Part shown: positions 21,801 through 34,266 of the stretch, in pieces
How the letters are laid out: every line of letters starts with the position of its first letter
Numbering within the stretch: the first letter of the stretch is position 1
NCBI GenBank assembly: GCA_022702705.1
Contig: CM040429.1
Span: 5,820,073-5,884,072 of the forward strand
Source of the DNA: Papilionanthe hookeriana x Papilionanthe teres
Taxonomy: Eukaryota > Streptophyta > Magnoliopsida > Asparagales > Orchidaceae
Direction of reading: 5' to 3'
Length of the DNA stretch: 64,000 nt
Notes under the pieces: model-generated
Databases searched by the model: none
Seen by the model: only the letters and a program-made list of their open reading frames with translations
What the model was told of the DNA's origin: nothing
Translations under genes and position numbers: made by a program

Positions 21801-24075
21801 ATTTTACAACAGTAATGCAATTTGAGTCTGTAAAACTCCATGCATCTTTAAAAATTTAGCTGTAAAATTTTTAGACCTTATGGTCTTCTTAGACCTAACA
21901 CAGAGAAATGTTTGTTTAATCTTTATATATATGAATTATTTAATAAAATTAGCATAATCTATGTCATCAATAGTACGAAAAATAAGAAGAGCGTCGGAAT
22001 AGTGATTATAATTGCAAGCAGAACTATTGAGAGATTCAATGACCCCATTGACAATGTCATCCTAACTGTGAATACGAGAATTATCAGCATGAATTTCTTT
22101 GATATAATCACTGTTATTTCTCACTGATATTTTAATACAAAAACCTGATGTTATTCTCTCCATTAGAAAGCTGAGTTATCCACTGAAAATTTGACAACTT
22201 TTTAATGCTTATTTCATACCTATTTTTTGATAATATTGCACTTTAAAGAAGGGTATTTTTCATGATTTCATATAGGTACGATGATTTTCAGGCCTTTGAA
22301 GCAAAAGAAAGCAAAAAGAAGTGAATTCAGAGCATAATGAGGCAAATTAGACATTTTGACCTAGAGAGCCGGTCAACGCCCTCACCAGCGCCGGACCGTG
22401 CCCAAATCCAAAGAGTTTGGACGGAAGACTGAAAATGGCGCCGGACATCGCCCTATCAAGCGCCGAACCGCACCCTATCACGAATTCAACCAGATTCAAT
22501 GTATTTGGCCGGATTTTGGAGGGATGCTCGAGGAAACTCTTTGGAAAGTCGGTTCTACCCGAATTTAAACTACTTTGGAGCTAAAAATAGAGAGTCTCTT
22601 CAGTGTTATTCAGAGTTTTTTCATTGTTCTTGAGTGGAGAGTCCATTAGAGAGAGTCTAGGGTTCAGTGTTTAGTGTGTGTTCTCTACTAAGGAGTGTAG
22701 GAGGAGAGGAAAAGTGAGAGATTTCTTCTTCCTTAGTCATCTAAAGAGAGAATTGTGTGTTGTTGTGGAGAAAGAAGAGGATTCAAAGGAATTTCAAGAG
22801 ATTTACTTGGGGAAGAAATTGAGATAAGTTGTATTTACTTTTCTTTATTTGTATGACGTTGCTTTTATATATAAAATCCATCTTTTGTCATATTTTCCTC
22901 ATGAGTCTTGAGTAGATTTATTTGTCTTCCTCCTTTTCATGTGATGTGTTGATGTCGTGATAAAGAAATGATGTACCGATTTAATATAGAGAATTTGTGA
23001 TGACTTTTTCACTTCGTACTTCATTTACTTTTTGATCCGGCAAATTGAATTGTTAAAACTTGTTGTGAGACATATATTCCAAAGGGCTATGAGTTCTACA
23101 ACAAAAGTGAATGTCACATTCAATGTCCATGAATGAGTGACGTAGTTTATGGGGGTTGAATGCAAATAAAAAGCGAAATATATTTTGATGAGCGCATAAT
23201 TGGAAATTTTAGAGTGATAGACTAAAATCCCCAATTTGGTCATAACTAAAGCGAGAGTTAGCCTTCAGGCGAAGGGAAGTGACAGCCGGTATCCTCCCAG
23301 CCTAACCACGGATTTAGGGACTAAACCTAGGATTAACCAATGTTCTTTATAGTGCTCGGAAGAGGGTAAAGAATAGGAATGCTCCTATTTGACACAATAC
23401 AGTTGCATCACTGATCTATGTCACTAAATCATCACATTAACATTGGAAAGGAGGAGGATTCTTTCTTGCATTTGAACTTGTGTTATAAAATTTAGTCTTG
23501 AGTTGTTAATTGTATTAGAGGAGTAAAACGTATTTTAGTAGAATTAGTAATTGCAACTATCTGAACATCCTTATATTATTAGTAATTGTTGCAATTGTGT
23601 TGTGATTTGAGTAGTGATTTTTGTGCCTCATTATAGAGTTTGCAAACCTACTCGTGGGATCGATAACCAGGACTTCACTAGAGCCTTGTATTACTTTAGC
23701 GATACGTATACTTGTGTTTTGAATGTGTGACTCACTAGCAATCTAAATCAATATATATCTGAGTTCATAAATTTTGGCATTTAAAAAAGTCGCACCACCG
23801 AGCTCATTTAGCTCATTATTTAAGCCGTTTGTATTCACATTTCAAAGCAATAGAAAGTTGAGTTTGAATGAAAGAAGAATAAAAGGATCCTTATCAAAAG
23901 GGTTCATCTCATGATGAGACAAAATCATCCTTTGATAATATTTAAGCTCAAGAATAGTATTAAAAGGATGATTAGATGAGAACAATTCTAATTTTTGAAA
24001 GCCAACTTAATAGCTTTAAGTTTATTGCAAAGGGAATGCTCGAATCCGACACCTTGGAATTCTTATTTTTATTTT
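18841..24075 (-). mobile_element. LINE (L1-type non-LTR retrotransposon), split by a solo LTR
   Basis: On the minus strand: linker sequence before RT (CNKLKAIKLAFKN, NPFDKDPF, 23,860-24,070); RT at about 21,000-22,180 with FTAKFLKMHG, a GRDIADNIILINELLYGFNF block (21,530-21,610), KKKFDIKKAFHNV and PKYDDDLLIFG, where the conserved Y/FADD box reads YDDD; and a zf-RVT domain at about 19,990-20,165 (WSKYAWFKGHSTKLASIAWK ... LFFEYIFAHATW). The 3' end has a poly-A tail, seen as T18 at 18,845-18,862. The solo LTR Y1 (22,184-23,797) separates the linker from RT. Many stops make it dead. The endonuclease was not found, so the copy is probably 5'-truncated near 24,075. Confidence 0.85.
22184..23797 (+). 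repeat. Solo LTR, family Y (copy Y1) inside the LINE
   Basis: Aligns along its whole length with Y2 (25,916-27,655) and Y3 (36,087-37,994). Shared blocks are ATATTGCACTTTAAARAAGGGTA near the start, GGTATCCTCCCAGCCTAACC, AATGTTCTTTATR and, near the end, GTGGGATCGATAACCAGGAC then CGTATACTTGTGTTTTGA. CCAC flanks both sides (22,180-22,183 and 23,795-23,798), a possible short duplication. It interrupts the minus-strand LINE, whose translation resumes on both sides. No internal retrotransposon genes, hence a solo LTR. Confidence 0.75.
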
Positions 24076-25439
24076 TAATCAACATGCTGCATGTTCAAAC
24101 ATAGCAGATCTATGATTATGGGTTCCTTTTGCTCTGTGAAATTCAATCCATCTTATTTTTGTGTTCACCTACACATTTAAAAAATGTAGTTATGTAATGC
24201 ATATTTTGTTCAACTTTTGCAAACATATACTAATATGAAGACAGTAGTTGGGACTCCAAGATGAGCATTCATTTTAACAATCATGCACACAACCTAAACT
24301 CTTCACTTATATGCATTCCCCGATCCTTTTAAAACCATTTGGACTATCTCTTTTGGTACTACTTGCTCCTCAAATGGTTATATCCTCTCAACATGTGAAG
24401 CAATATTTGAAAATTAAATTATTTTTAAATTTAAATTAATATTATAACTTAATTTAAAACATTTAATAATAGACTATAGCTACATGTCATAAATCACATG
24501 TAGGCATGATTTCTAAAAATATTGAATTAAAAAATATTGATTTTTTAAATTAATTTTTTCAAAAATAAAATAAAATAATATTTTAAAGAAATATTTATCC
24601 GCACAAAATATTGAATTAAACTTCGGTGAAATTTCTTTATAAGATCAACTTAAAAGTTTATTTGTTGTTATGATATGCCTTCACGACCGTCCATTTCCAG
24701 TACACGGTATCAAGTCATCATCCCCATGAGGCGTTAACCCAAAAGGTGTCAGCAATCAAACCCTAAGATATCCCTTATTTCTAAATGAAAACTCTTAGGA
24801 TTTGATCATATAGCTTCATCTACCCAAGACAAAGCTATCCATATGATCTATGAGGCTTGATATGATAGTTTCTTTCATAAAGGTCCAAATCCGATAATGC
24901 TTTTAGGGTTCACGACACATACATGGTTTTACGAGGTGTAGCCTTGATTGTGTTTGCTGGAAACGATCACTTGACCTCATGAATCTTGTCCTTGGCTCAA
25001 TTTGGAGTGAAACTGGGTCTAGTTATGAGCTAGGCCAAACAGCCTCACCATTTGGTCTTGGGATAAGTTTAAGCGTGTGGGAAGACTCAATTTTGATTGA
25101 GATCATCTTCGTGGAGCTTTGAGAAGCTTTTGGAAGAGTTAGGTTGGAGTTTTGGAAGGGTTTATGTTTGACCCAAAAAGTGTATTGGGTTTGAGGTGGA
25201 AAATTAGGGCTACCCACCAGATTTCAAGGGCTAAAACTATGGGGTATCAAATGCATATAGGATGGAGTGAAAGTTCTCTGTAGAAAAAGAGAGAGTTTAG
25301 AGGCTTTGTGTAAAGTTTTTGGTGTCTGTGAAGCTCTTGGGTTGGGGCTTTATATAGCATTAAAGGCCATAGAAGAGCTTGTCATACATTGGCAAAGGAG
25401 TGTAGCTTGTACTAAACCAAATCAAGATGCGATCGAGCC
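24076..25439. other. No intact gene; dispersed repeat and LTR-like promoter
   Basis: 24,480-24,665 matches 47,190-47,410 (shared ATCACRTGTAGGCATGATTT and GGYGAAATTTCTTWRTAAGA), a dispersed AT-rich repeat. 24,960-25,440 resembles the R/U3 part of LTR-X on the minus strand, with TATATAAA at 25,349-25,356 followed by a pyrimidine-rich leader-like sequence. Open frames on either strand here have no recognisable product. Confidence 0.45.
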
Positions 25440-27900
25440 ATTAAGCCAATTTTGGTAGCTTTTAGGCATATTTATAATGTCGAACATATGTTAAATCTGG
25501 TGAGCTTATAGCTGAATCGAGGTCTCGGTGAGATGAATCCAACGAGCCCAAAATCGCTCAATACTGAAATCATTAAGGCATCAAATGTCCATCTAACACT
25601 GCTGATCGAGGAATCTCTTCAGGTTGTCTGATCGGAGTGGTTCATATTTATTCATTAATTGCAAACAAGACTATATAAATAGAGATCAACCATCTCATGG
25701 CGAGGGGAAAGAAGGAAGAGGGTTTGAAGCCTGAAGAAGATAAAACTTAGAGAATGAGATGAAATCCAACATCACCTCATTGTCGACCACCAACGACTAC
25801 CAGCTGACGATCTCCACCAACCACAGGTTGTTGGTAGCCACTGAGCACAAGTCACCCAACTGCCACCGACCGCCATTGAATACCAATTGCTGATCACCAT
25901 CGACCATTGACCCACTGAAAATATGTTAAGATTTTTATGTCTATTTTATATTGATTTTGATGATATTGCACTTTAAAAAAGGGTATTTTGGATGATTTGT
26001 TGCAGATATGATAATTTATGGACATCGGAGCCAAAATATGAAAAAAGGAGCGAATTTGGAGCAAAAAAGACAAAAAATATGAAAATTTGATCTAGGGCGC
26101 CGACATCGGAATTTTCCCGAGTGTTTAGAAAATATATTACAAAGAAGCCCGCCGACGGCGAGATCGAGGTCGCCGACAGCGGATCTTATGAAAGAGAGTC
26201 CAATGCTAAGTATTCTAGAAGGCCGCCGACAGCGAGCTTGAGGCCGCCGACGGTGGGAAAGTTGGTTCTCCCACAAGGTGCATTGAATGTGGACGATTTT
26301 TGAAGGGATGCTTGGAAAACTCTTGGAAACTCTTCAACTACTTTAAAAGAAACAATTTGGGGCCGAAAAAAGTGTCCACTAGCCTCCACTTTTGTCCACC
26401 ACGTGTCCATCTAGTCCACTAGCGTCCACTTGTGTCCACCACGTGTCCATCTAGTCCACTAGATTGTCGAGTGTGTGTGTCTAGTGAGTCCAAAGAGTTT
26501 CTAGAGTGTTAGTTAGTTTCTTGTTTTCCTTAAAGTTTTAGATAGTGAGTTTAGATTAGTGATATTTGTGAGGGATTCTTCGAGAGATTGTAAGAGTGGA
26601 AGGGAAGTGAGAGATTTCTTCCCCCTTGCCGTTTCGAAGGAGAATTCTGCATACTGTAAAGAAAGGAAGAGATTCAGAGGAACTTCATGGAGTTTGCTTG
26701 GGGATGAATTTAAGATAAGTTGTATTTACTTATTTTAGTTTGTATAACTTTGCTTTTATATATGAAATCCAAGTTTTATCGTATCATCTCCATGAAATCT
26801 GAGTAGTTTTTCTGTCTTTCTCCTTGTTTTGATAATTTTGTGAAATGGTGATTTGAATTAGTGTACCAAGAAAATTTTAAAGAAGTTGTGATAATCTTTT
26901 CACTTCAATCTTAATTTACTTTCAATCTGACCAATTGATTAGTTAAAATATGTTGAGTTTAACAACTAAAGTGAAGATTACCTCCGAGATTCAGGGAGGT
27001 CAAAGTCCTTGAAAGTAGGGTGCAAATAAATAGGGAAATAATATTCATCGGTCGTAGAATTGGAGATTTTAGAATGACAGACTAAAATCCTCAATTCGAT
27101 CCTATCATTTGGGTGCTGAAGTGTAGATTTTAGCCCTCAGGCGAGGGGAACATGGGAGCTCCAAAGTGAGAGTCGGTATCCTCCCAGCCTAGCCACGTAT
27201 TCGATAACTGAAGCATAGGATTAGCAATGTTCTTTATGCCTGGACCAAAGGGTAAAGAATAGGTATGCTCCTATTTGGCACAACACAGTTTTAAACTAAT
27301 TCTAATCATCCATTCATTTAAATTTCTTAACAAAGGAGAAGGAATCTTGCTTATATATTTGAAAATCACTTTAATAGTAGAATTAGTTTGTTAAAATTGC
27401 ATCTTATTTATGATTGCTTATTAGTCACAGATAGACAATTCGATTTACAAGTTGTGATTCTGAATTGGTCTCTATAATCCTAGTCCGTAGCCTCTGAAGT
27501 ATCTCTGTGGGATCGATATCCAGGACTCCACTAGAGCCTTGTATTACTTGAGTGATACGTATACTTGTGTTGATAAATGTAACTTTGCAATTATTGAATA
27601 TATTATACACTTGTTACAATATTAAGATTTAGCGAAGTACGCGGAGGCCGGTTCAACCACCAATCGTCGACCTCAGCCAATTACCACTCTTTTGCGCCTT
27701 CGATCAACATCGATAGCCTCTCACTTCTTATATCAAGTTTATATGTGCACCAACTTTATAGCTCGGAAGCTTTTGTAACTCTTTCTCTCTTGTAGGACAA
27801 GCAACCTATTTGTAATCTTCAATTGATAGTTGATATATTTAACTAGGCCATACCAAGTGATTTTTCCCTTGTAAAGATGGTGTTTCTACTTATTTGTTTC
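25440..27900 (+). repeat. LTR, family Z (copy Z1), interrupted by Y2
   Basis: 25,500-25,915 matches Z2 (50,740-51,110) and the reverse complement of Z3 (54,900-55,560). Shared features in order: AACGAGCCCAAAATCGCTCA, ATTAAGGCATCAAATGTCCA, TGATCGGAGTGGTTCATATTTA..TTGCA, TATATAAATAG (TATA box, 25,672-25,682), then GTCGACCACCA-rich sequence. The Z sequence resumes after Y2 at 27,656 (ACCACCAATCGTCGACC) and runs to about 27,900. Probably a copia LTR; no coding part adjoins this copy. Confidence 0.6.
25916..27655 (+). repeat. Solo LTR, family Y (copy Y2) inside Z1
   Basis: Homologous to Y1 and Y3 throughout. It begins TGAAAATATGTTAAG after CCCAC (25,911-25,915) and is followed by ACCAC (27,656-27,660), a 4-of-5 match. 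The GC-rich block GCCGACGGCGAGATCGAGG / GCCGCCGACAGCGAG at 26,100-26,260 replaces the GGCGCC-rich block of Y1 and Y3. An HTTTTATATA promoter-like site lies near 26,753. Confidence 0.7.
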
Positions 27901-28980
27901 TTTCATCCGAGTGTGTGTTAAATTCTCGTGCAACACTAAAATGATAATCTATTACTCTACCATCGTTAAGTTTCTAGCATGCATAAATACCCATTCTTCA
28001 TGCACTGTTTTAATAGCATTGCATGCTATGCACCACTCATCGGATGCATATGAGAATGAAAAAGAGCATACATGCAAAAAAATGAACTCAATCACATTAT
28101 ATAGCAAATTAAGTTTCCCCAACAATCTCACTTAGATCTAGGCTTAGTGATGGAGAGACGTACTAATCTTTCGTCACGCAAGGTTAAAAGCCCACCTTCG
28201 TTTGCTTGGCATGAAGATGAAGGGTTTTCATGGACAAAACCTTTATGGCCTTGGGAATGAAGATATAAAAAAGATTTTTATTCTCTAGGCTCAAACATAT
28301 TCCACTCTTCCATCAAAAGAATAAAATTGCTGAAATCAAATGTGGGATTACTATAATACCAAATATCTTAGGATTTGGAGCTAAGGCTGAGGAGAAACGC
28401 TCAAGGGAACCTAGGAACATAAAGATAGACTGCCTAACCTATGGGGACTTCTTTAACATCAGCCTATACTTATTTTTACTAACACACAGCCTAGAAAGCT
28501 TTCTAGAAAGGAACAAACCCAAGTTTTTAGAGAGTTTCACCTTCGGAATGATTGATGTCAAATGTTCTTTATTTGACCTTGCTCCTCTTGCACAAGGATG
28601 AAGATGAAGCACTTCTATCTCCAAGGAAGCTAAGAAAAACTCAAAAGGAAACTCTCCCTCACTCACCTCTAAAGACGATAAAATGGAGGAAGGAGAAGAA
28701 AAAGAAAAGTCTCGAAGAAATTATCTTACCATGACCTCTCCTCAAGAACAACACTATGTAACTCTCCCCTCTCTCCAAACTATCCAAGAACCAAAGCTCT
28801 TAAAAAATCTCCCCTCCCTTAAGGAAAATATCGGTTGGCTTCTCTTCAAGAGATCCTCTCACCCTTTTAGTTCTTTACCCAAAAATGGCATAGTACACAT
28901 GTAAAAGGATTTTTCCCCCACATGTTTAACATGCAAGCCCCCTCCTTTTGAGGTGGCAGCATGTTAGTTCAGTCCAATTA
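27901..28980. other. No gene seen
   Basis: Unassigned DNA. It contains an A/G-rich, CT-poor plus strand around 28,590-28,720 and short open frames without recognisable products. It may be part of an old element adjoining the AB repeat. Confidence 0.4.
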
Positions 28981-29606
28981 AGTCAAAGATTGCAAATCTT
29001 CCGTTTGAAAAGAAACTGGGTGCTTAGGTGCCCAAGGCTGGGTGCAAAAGCACCCAGCTCTCGGTCTAGAGCGTAAGTTTGGGTGCCTAGGCACCCAAGA
29101 CTGGGTGCAGGAGTGCTAGGACAGGCGCCTAGGTGCCCAAAACTGGGTGTAGGAGTGCCCACTTCTCGGTTTAAGGTGTTGGTTGCCTAGTTTAGGTGCT
29201 TAGTCTCCCATGATTGGACACAAGAGCGCCCAACCAAGTCTAAAAAATGAGCTTTTTCCAGTTTTGTGCAAAGTTCGCGCTGAAGGTTTTTATGGATCAT
29301 TGAATCATGGGAGGTTATTTACAAACAAAAAATGGTTCTCAAACATTAAAATGGGCCTCAATCATGTGCCAAATCAAAAACTAATATTAACCAGTGGTGA
29401 CTACTTTCGAGCATGACCACACCAGCCCAAACCCTAGTTTCGCACCTAAAGCATCCGTTGTAGAGTCTTATGGATATCTTGAGCTACTGGAAGCTATGTA
29501 TCAATGGAATGTGATCCCACAGCGTCCAAGTGGCTACCCTACGTTTGTGACAACAAAATTTGTTGCTAACAATAGCTTATGCAAACTAGATTTTGAAAGT
29601 AGTTTA
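28981..29606. repeat. AB repeat, copy 1, left part
   Basis: Matches 45,879-46,460. It opens AGTCAAAGATTGCAAATCT, then has three or four degenerate tandem units of about 60-70 bp built on GGGTGCCTAGGCACCC (itself palindromic), then a unique part carrying the start of a conserved ORF (MVTTFEHDHTSPN... at 29,394). It breaks off at AGTTTA (29,606), where LTR-X copy 1 is inserted, and continues at 38,433. Confidence 0.85.
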
Positions 29607-30668
29607 TGTCGGCCGTTTTAAAATTTATTTGGTGTTTTGAAAATAATTTATATTTAATTTAAAAGAAAAATAATATAGATTTAATTTAATGAATATTGTA
29701 TAACTTTTTGAAAATAGTATTTGGAAATATAATTTTTAGTTTTAAAATATGAAATTCTAATTGATTTCATATCTTTAATAGTTTAAATAAACGAGCACCG
29801 TACCGTAAGCCATGCATCTATCCCGAGGGATAGATGCATTACTTAATAGTGAGACTCGATTAAATAAACTATGAAAGTTATGACATCCATTTGGCCTGCG
29901 AACCGATTTTATAAGCCGACAAGTTCCCGTACCTAATATAAGGAAATTAGACAGGGTTTATATTACCTAGGTTCTAAAGTTCCCTATAAGGGCATGCTCC
30001 TATAGTTGATCACATCTTAAATGACGGGAGTCTCTTAAGTAAACTCTCGATTAAGATCAGTGGTTCTGCTTCCAAGAATTTCAAAGTTTAAAGTTTTCAA
30101 GGTTGGACATTGTAAATTCAAAAGGGAATTGATCAAATTAGGAACAATTATTTTAGGAATCCAAAGGAAGAATAGTAGGAGATATCACAGATTTAAAGCG
30201 AACTTTGATGACTTACCAACTATCCTATGATTTGGCTTTAATTTAAAAGAATTGTTTAGTGTTCCAATTTGCCAATTTTAGTTAATTAGGACTTATATTT
30301 GTATGACACAATCATTCAAATGGTCTGGAAGATAGGAGGGTTTATGTCATAACGAACTACTACATCAGAGTCCTAAGACGAGTTAGAGCTTATATTGCAC
30401 AACATAATTATACAAATTCCTAAAGCTAAAGTGAGGATTTATGTTGCACTAGGCAAACTACCTCGAAGTCCTATGACTGTTTATTTATTTCTAAAGAAAG
30501 TTAAGCTAAATAATATTAGTTTTGCTGTTGAAGATGGTCGTACTGCCCACCATGCTTGCTCCAAGCTCCTTGTTGTTGCAGATAATTTAGTTTAAGAAGT
30601 GACAATCAAAAGATGAGAGAAGTGCATGATTCAGAGGTCAAGTTTTCTAGTGTGTCAAATTCAATGTA

Positions 30669-30884
30669 TTAAGTTTTATTAGGGGAAATTTTAAAATTGA
30701 TTAAGCAGAACCGGTTAAGATCCCACGGTTCCATCATCCCGACACCACTATTTTCATCTGATTCACTTAGTCCAAATGAATTTGCTAAACTCAACTGAAT
30801 GAGTTCCACAATTTCATTTAGAACGTGGGAAACCCCGTTAGCAACACGTAGGTTATCTCCTCCGAGGGATTCCCGATCATCCAA
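30669..30884 (-). other. Reading frame conserved between LTR-X copies
   Basis: About 71 codons (DDRESLGGDNLRVAN ... FGLSESDEN ... EPWDLNR) matching 39,891-40,097 at about 37 of 60 residues. Both open with TTG-GAT and lack an ATG at this position; both have an in-frame TAA just upstream. No known domain was recognised. It lies on the transcribed strand of the LTR, so it may be a relic of coding sequence or simply slowly diverging LTR DNA. Confidence 0.4.
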
Positions 30885-31554
30885 CGAGACGTTTTAATTT
30901 AGTTATGATTGCAGTTTATTTTGTTTGTGATTAAATTTTGAGTTGTTAAACATGCTGGGTTATTTTGTTTTGACAGTTTATCAGAGATATAATATGCAGA
31001 AGTAAGTAACGTGAATTGTAATAAATAAATGTGTACTTGGCGAGTCTTCTCGTTTTTTCTCACTGCACTTAAGATGCATGTTAAGACATTTAAATATTTA
31101 AGAGAAAACATCTAGATAAAGCTAGAAGAAAGTTCTGGTTGTCTACTAAATCCTAATCCTATCACTATGTTAGCTAAGTGTGTTGGGGATGATTTTCTTG
31201 GTCAAAGAACAATGATGTCCAATTGTCCTTCTAAAATATCCCATCAGGTTAAGGGAGTGCTCAGAGCATAACCCTGAACATCTTCCTCAACACTTTTGGG
31301 ATTATTTCTGAGTTCATTTGGTTTCATTGTGATTTCCCAATTAATCATCCGAAGGTTGGCTAAAGTTTGATTATGTTTGACTCTTGCTCAGTGAATTTGA
31401 ACGTTTGAATATCCGTTGAGAGGGGTGACATGTCATTTGACATTTCATCTATAAGTTACAAGCTTGAGAGCTTTTAGGGGCAAATTAGTTCATTAAAGAA
31501 CTTAGCTAATTTAATTGAAGTTGAATTAATAATGTTTTAAAATGATTCAATTTG

Positions 31555-31765
31555 GTTTTAAAAAATTAATTATAATATTTAAAAATTTCAAATTAATTAT
31601 TATGTTTAAAAATTTTCAAATTAATTATAATATTTAAAATTTTTCAAATTAATTATGATAATTTAAAATTTTCAAATTAATTATGATATATTAAAACATT
31701 TCAAATTAATTATAATATCTTAAAACATTTCAAATTAATTATAATATTTTAAATTGTTTCAATTG
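31555..31765. repeat. AT-rich tandem repeat, about 37-bp unit
   Basis: Six to seven copies of TCAAATTAATTATRATATTT followed by AAAATT-type spacer, within LTR-X copy 1. Confidence 0.75.
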
Positions 31766-32299
31766 ATTTCATTTCAATTTTGAGTTTAACTAATGGGGAT
31801 TATTTGATTAATTCATTGTTTAGGGGTTTAAATTAATGAATCAAAGTCTTCCTATGTTATACCCTTAACCCTAACACCTTTAATGTTTTTAATTATCTTC
31901 CAAAGTTTAATGTTTTCAATAATTAAAATTCCTTTTTTTTTAAGATTAATGGTGATTAGTGGCTTTCTACTTTTAACCTTATGTTTCAATCATCCAAGAG
32001 ACAACTAAGATTATATGTTTCTCATTTAACCTTGGTTAAGCCTAAATATTAATTAAGGCTAGAGTTCCTTAATTACCCTTATGCCCTCTTAGGCTTGTTC
32101 ACCTCATAACTCATTAGATTAAATCCAAATGACTTTGAAATTTTTATGTCACCTTTCTCATGTGTCAATTAAGACAACAGAGAAGAAAATGTGATTTTTA
32201 TAATTTAATTTAATTTATATAATTATTTAAATGGAAAATAAGAGTTTCTTAATGAAAATTCAATAACATGACAAAGGTGAAGTTTCTGTCCTTAGAAAA

Positions 32300-33250
32300 A
32301 CTTACGGGTGGTTCCTACTGACCAGAGGACCACTTGGACCAATTTTAATGATTTTTAAATTTTAATTTAATTATTAAAATTAATTTGTGTTTTGGAGTAT
32401 TAACTAAATATAAAATATTTTTTAAATGGAAAATTAAGTTTTATATTTTTTATAAATTCACCTACGGTCAGGGAACCTAGGAAAATAATTTTTATATTTT
32501 CTAATTTTTCTTTGAATTATTAGAATTATTTTAGTGGAAAGTTAGGAAAATCCATTTTTTTAAATTCCAAAAATTATCTTAAGCCTTTAAAAATTGATAT
32601 CTTCTCTTGGAGACTTTGGAAAAATATTTGGATGGTTCCTAGGTGATTAGGAGACCAAATTTGATATTTTAGTGAATTTTAATATTTTTGTGACTTTTTA
32701 ATTTTTTTAACAATTAAAATATTCAAAAAATGATTAAAAATGAATTTTTTATGAAAAATCCAATTTTATTTTTCTTAGACTCCTCTGACCACAGAGAACT
32801 CCCAAAATCAATTTGGTGAATTTTTGAGTTGTATTTTAATTTTTATGAATTTTTTAATATCAAAAATGTCATTTTCACTTAATTAATTTATTTAGTGGGT
32901 CAAATCAATTCCAATTGGTTTGAAATTTTTATGGGGGATTCTATTATCATTAGATTATAGTGGAGAGTTATTTTCATGTCATTTTAATGTGTATTTCGTA
33001 CAAATTGATTTAATTTCATTTTTAGATTTTTGGTTCAATTAGAGTTATTTTTAATGATTTAAACCAAGTTATAATTTTCCTAGGGTCCTCTGGCCATAAG
33101 AAACCCACCCAAATTTTTGTGGATTTTTCTAAGCAACATGCTAATTATTATGATTAATTTATCAAGAAAATAGCCCTAAACTTGAAAAATACATAGAGAT
33201 CTCCTCTGACTTTGGAAAAATCAGGAAAGATCCCTAATAACAGAGAGAAC
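32300..33250. repeat. Degenerate repeat carrying TCCTCTGACCACAGAG motif
   Basis: Variants of CTCCTCTGACCACAGAGAAC or its complement recur about every 120-300 bp (near 32,310, 32,465, 32,635, 32,785, 33,085 and 33,205), separated by AT-rich sequence. It is part of LTR-X copy 1. Function unknown. Confidence 0.5.
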
Positions 33251-34258
33251 AACATATTAAAATTCCAAGTCACGATGATATGTCTACATGCATGAATAAT
33301 TAAAAGTCCTAAAATAATGTTTAATTAATTAAAAATAAAATATTAGGTAAAACATTTTAATTTTTGTTCCACATAATTCTTCTCTGTTCACTGAGCAAGA
33401 GGGTATTTTTGTTTTATTTTTTTGGAGTTTTCTAGGAAAAGTTATGAATTTTCAAAGTTTGGTGTCAAAAATAAATTAAAAAGAAATATTTTCCCGCTCA
33501 AATATACGTCAACATCGTACGGGTGCCATGTGTCGCACTCCTATTGGTTGGTGCTGTCCTGGCGGCGGCGTGTTCATGGACAAGACTCCATCCAACTCAA
33601 TCACAGCCGTCCATCTGATACATGCCAGATCGGATGGCTGCCGCTCTTCTTCTCTAACTGGTTTTCTTCCTAGACCGTCAAAATTAAAATCTTAATATCT
33701 CTCTCGATTCTTAATGAAATCAAGTGATTATTTTTTTTAAATTCTTGTCTAACTTAGTAGAACACATTCATACGGTGATGATGTATTTAAATCATGTAAA
33801 TTTTCATGGAGAATTAAAATAAGCTCGGTTTGATGAAAAATTTCAATACTTTTGAGGCATCGATTGGATGCTTGGAGAAGCTTTTTAGGAGTCTAAAGAG
33901 CCCACAGATGAAGTCCCTTGCTGTGGTGAAATGCCTAGATATGAATTCGTCCAAAGCCACTTTAGGTGTTGATCAATGTCTATGCTAGGATGGTTTGAAG
34001 ATGGGGCTTTTATGGGGGAACTTCCTCTCTTGATGTGGGGAAAGTTTGGGTAAAGTTAATTTGATTTTGGTGGAGTTTTGAGGGATCGCCTGTTTCAAAC
34101 TCAATTTTTGAGCTTCAAAATTGAGCTTGGCCTAGGAGTTTGAGGGCATGAAAGTGGTTGAGTTAGGCTTAGGAGGTTTTGGAGAAGCTCAGGGAACAAT
34201 TGGGCAGAGTCTCCCCAAGGTAATTTTTGCATATCCCCTTATGGCCATGGAGGTGGAG

Positions 34259-34266
34259 TTTAAATA
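34259..34266 (-). promoter_or_regulatory. Putative TATA box of LTR-X copy 1
   Basis: The minus strand reads CTATTTAAACTCC, the counterpart of the site at 9,941-9,948 in copy 3. Confidence 0.45.

Noticed and set aside
22184..27655. Y1 and Y2 as the two LTRs of one element
   Set aside because: Y1 is inside a LINE and Y2 inside a Z LTR, with different flanks, and no PBS or pol between them; two solo LTRs fit better.
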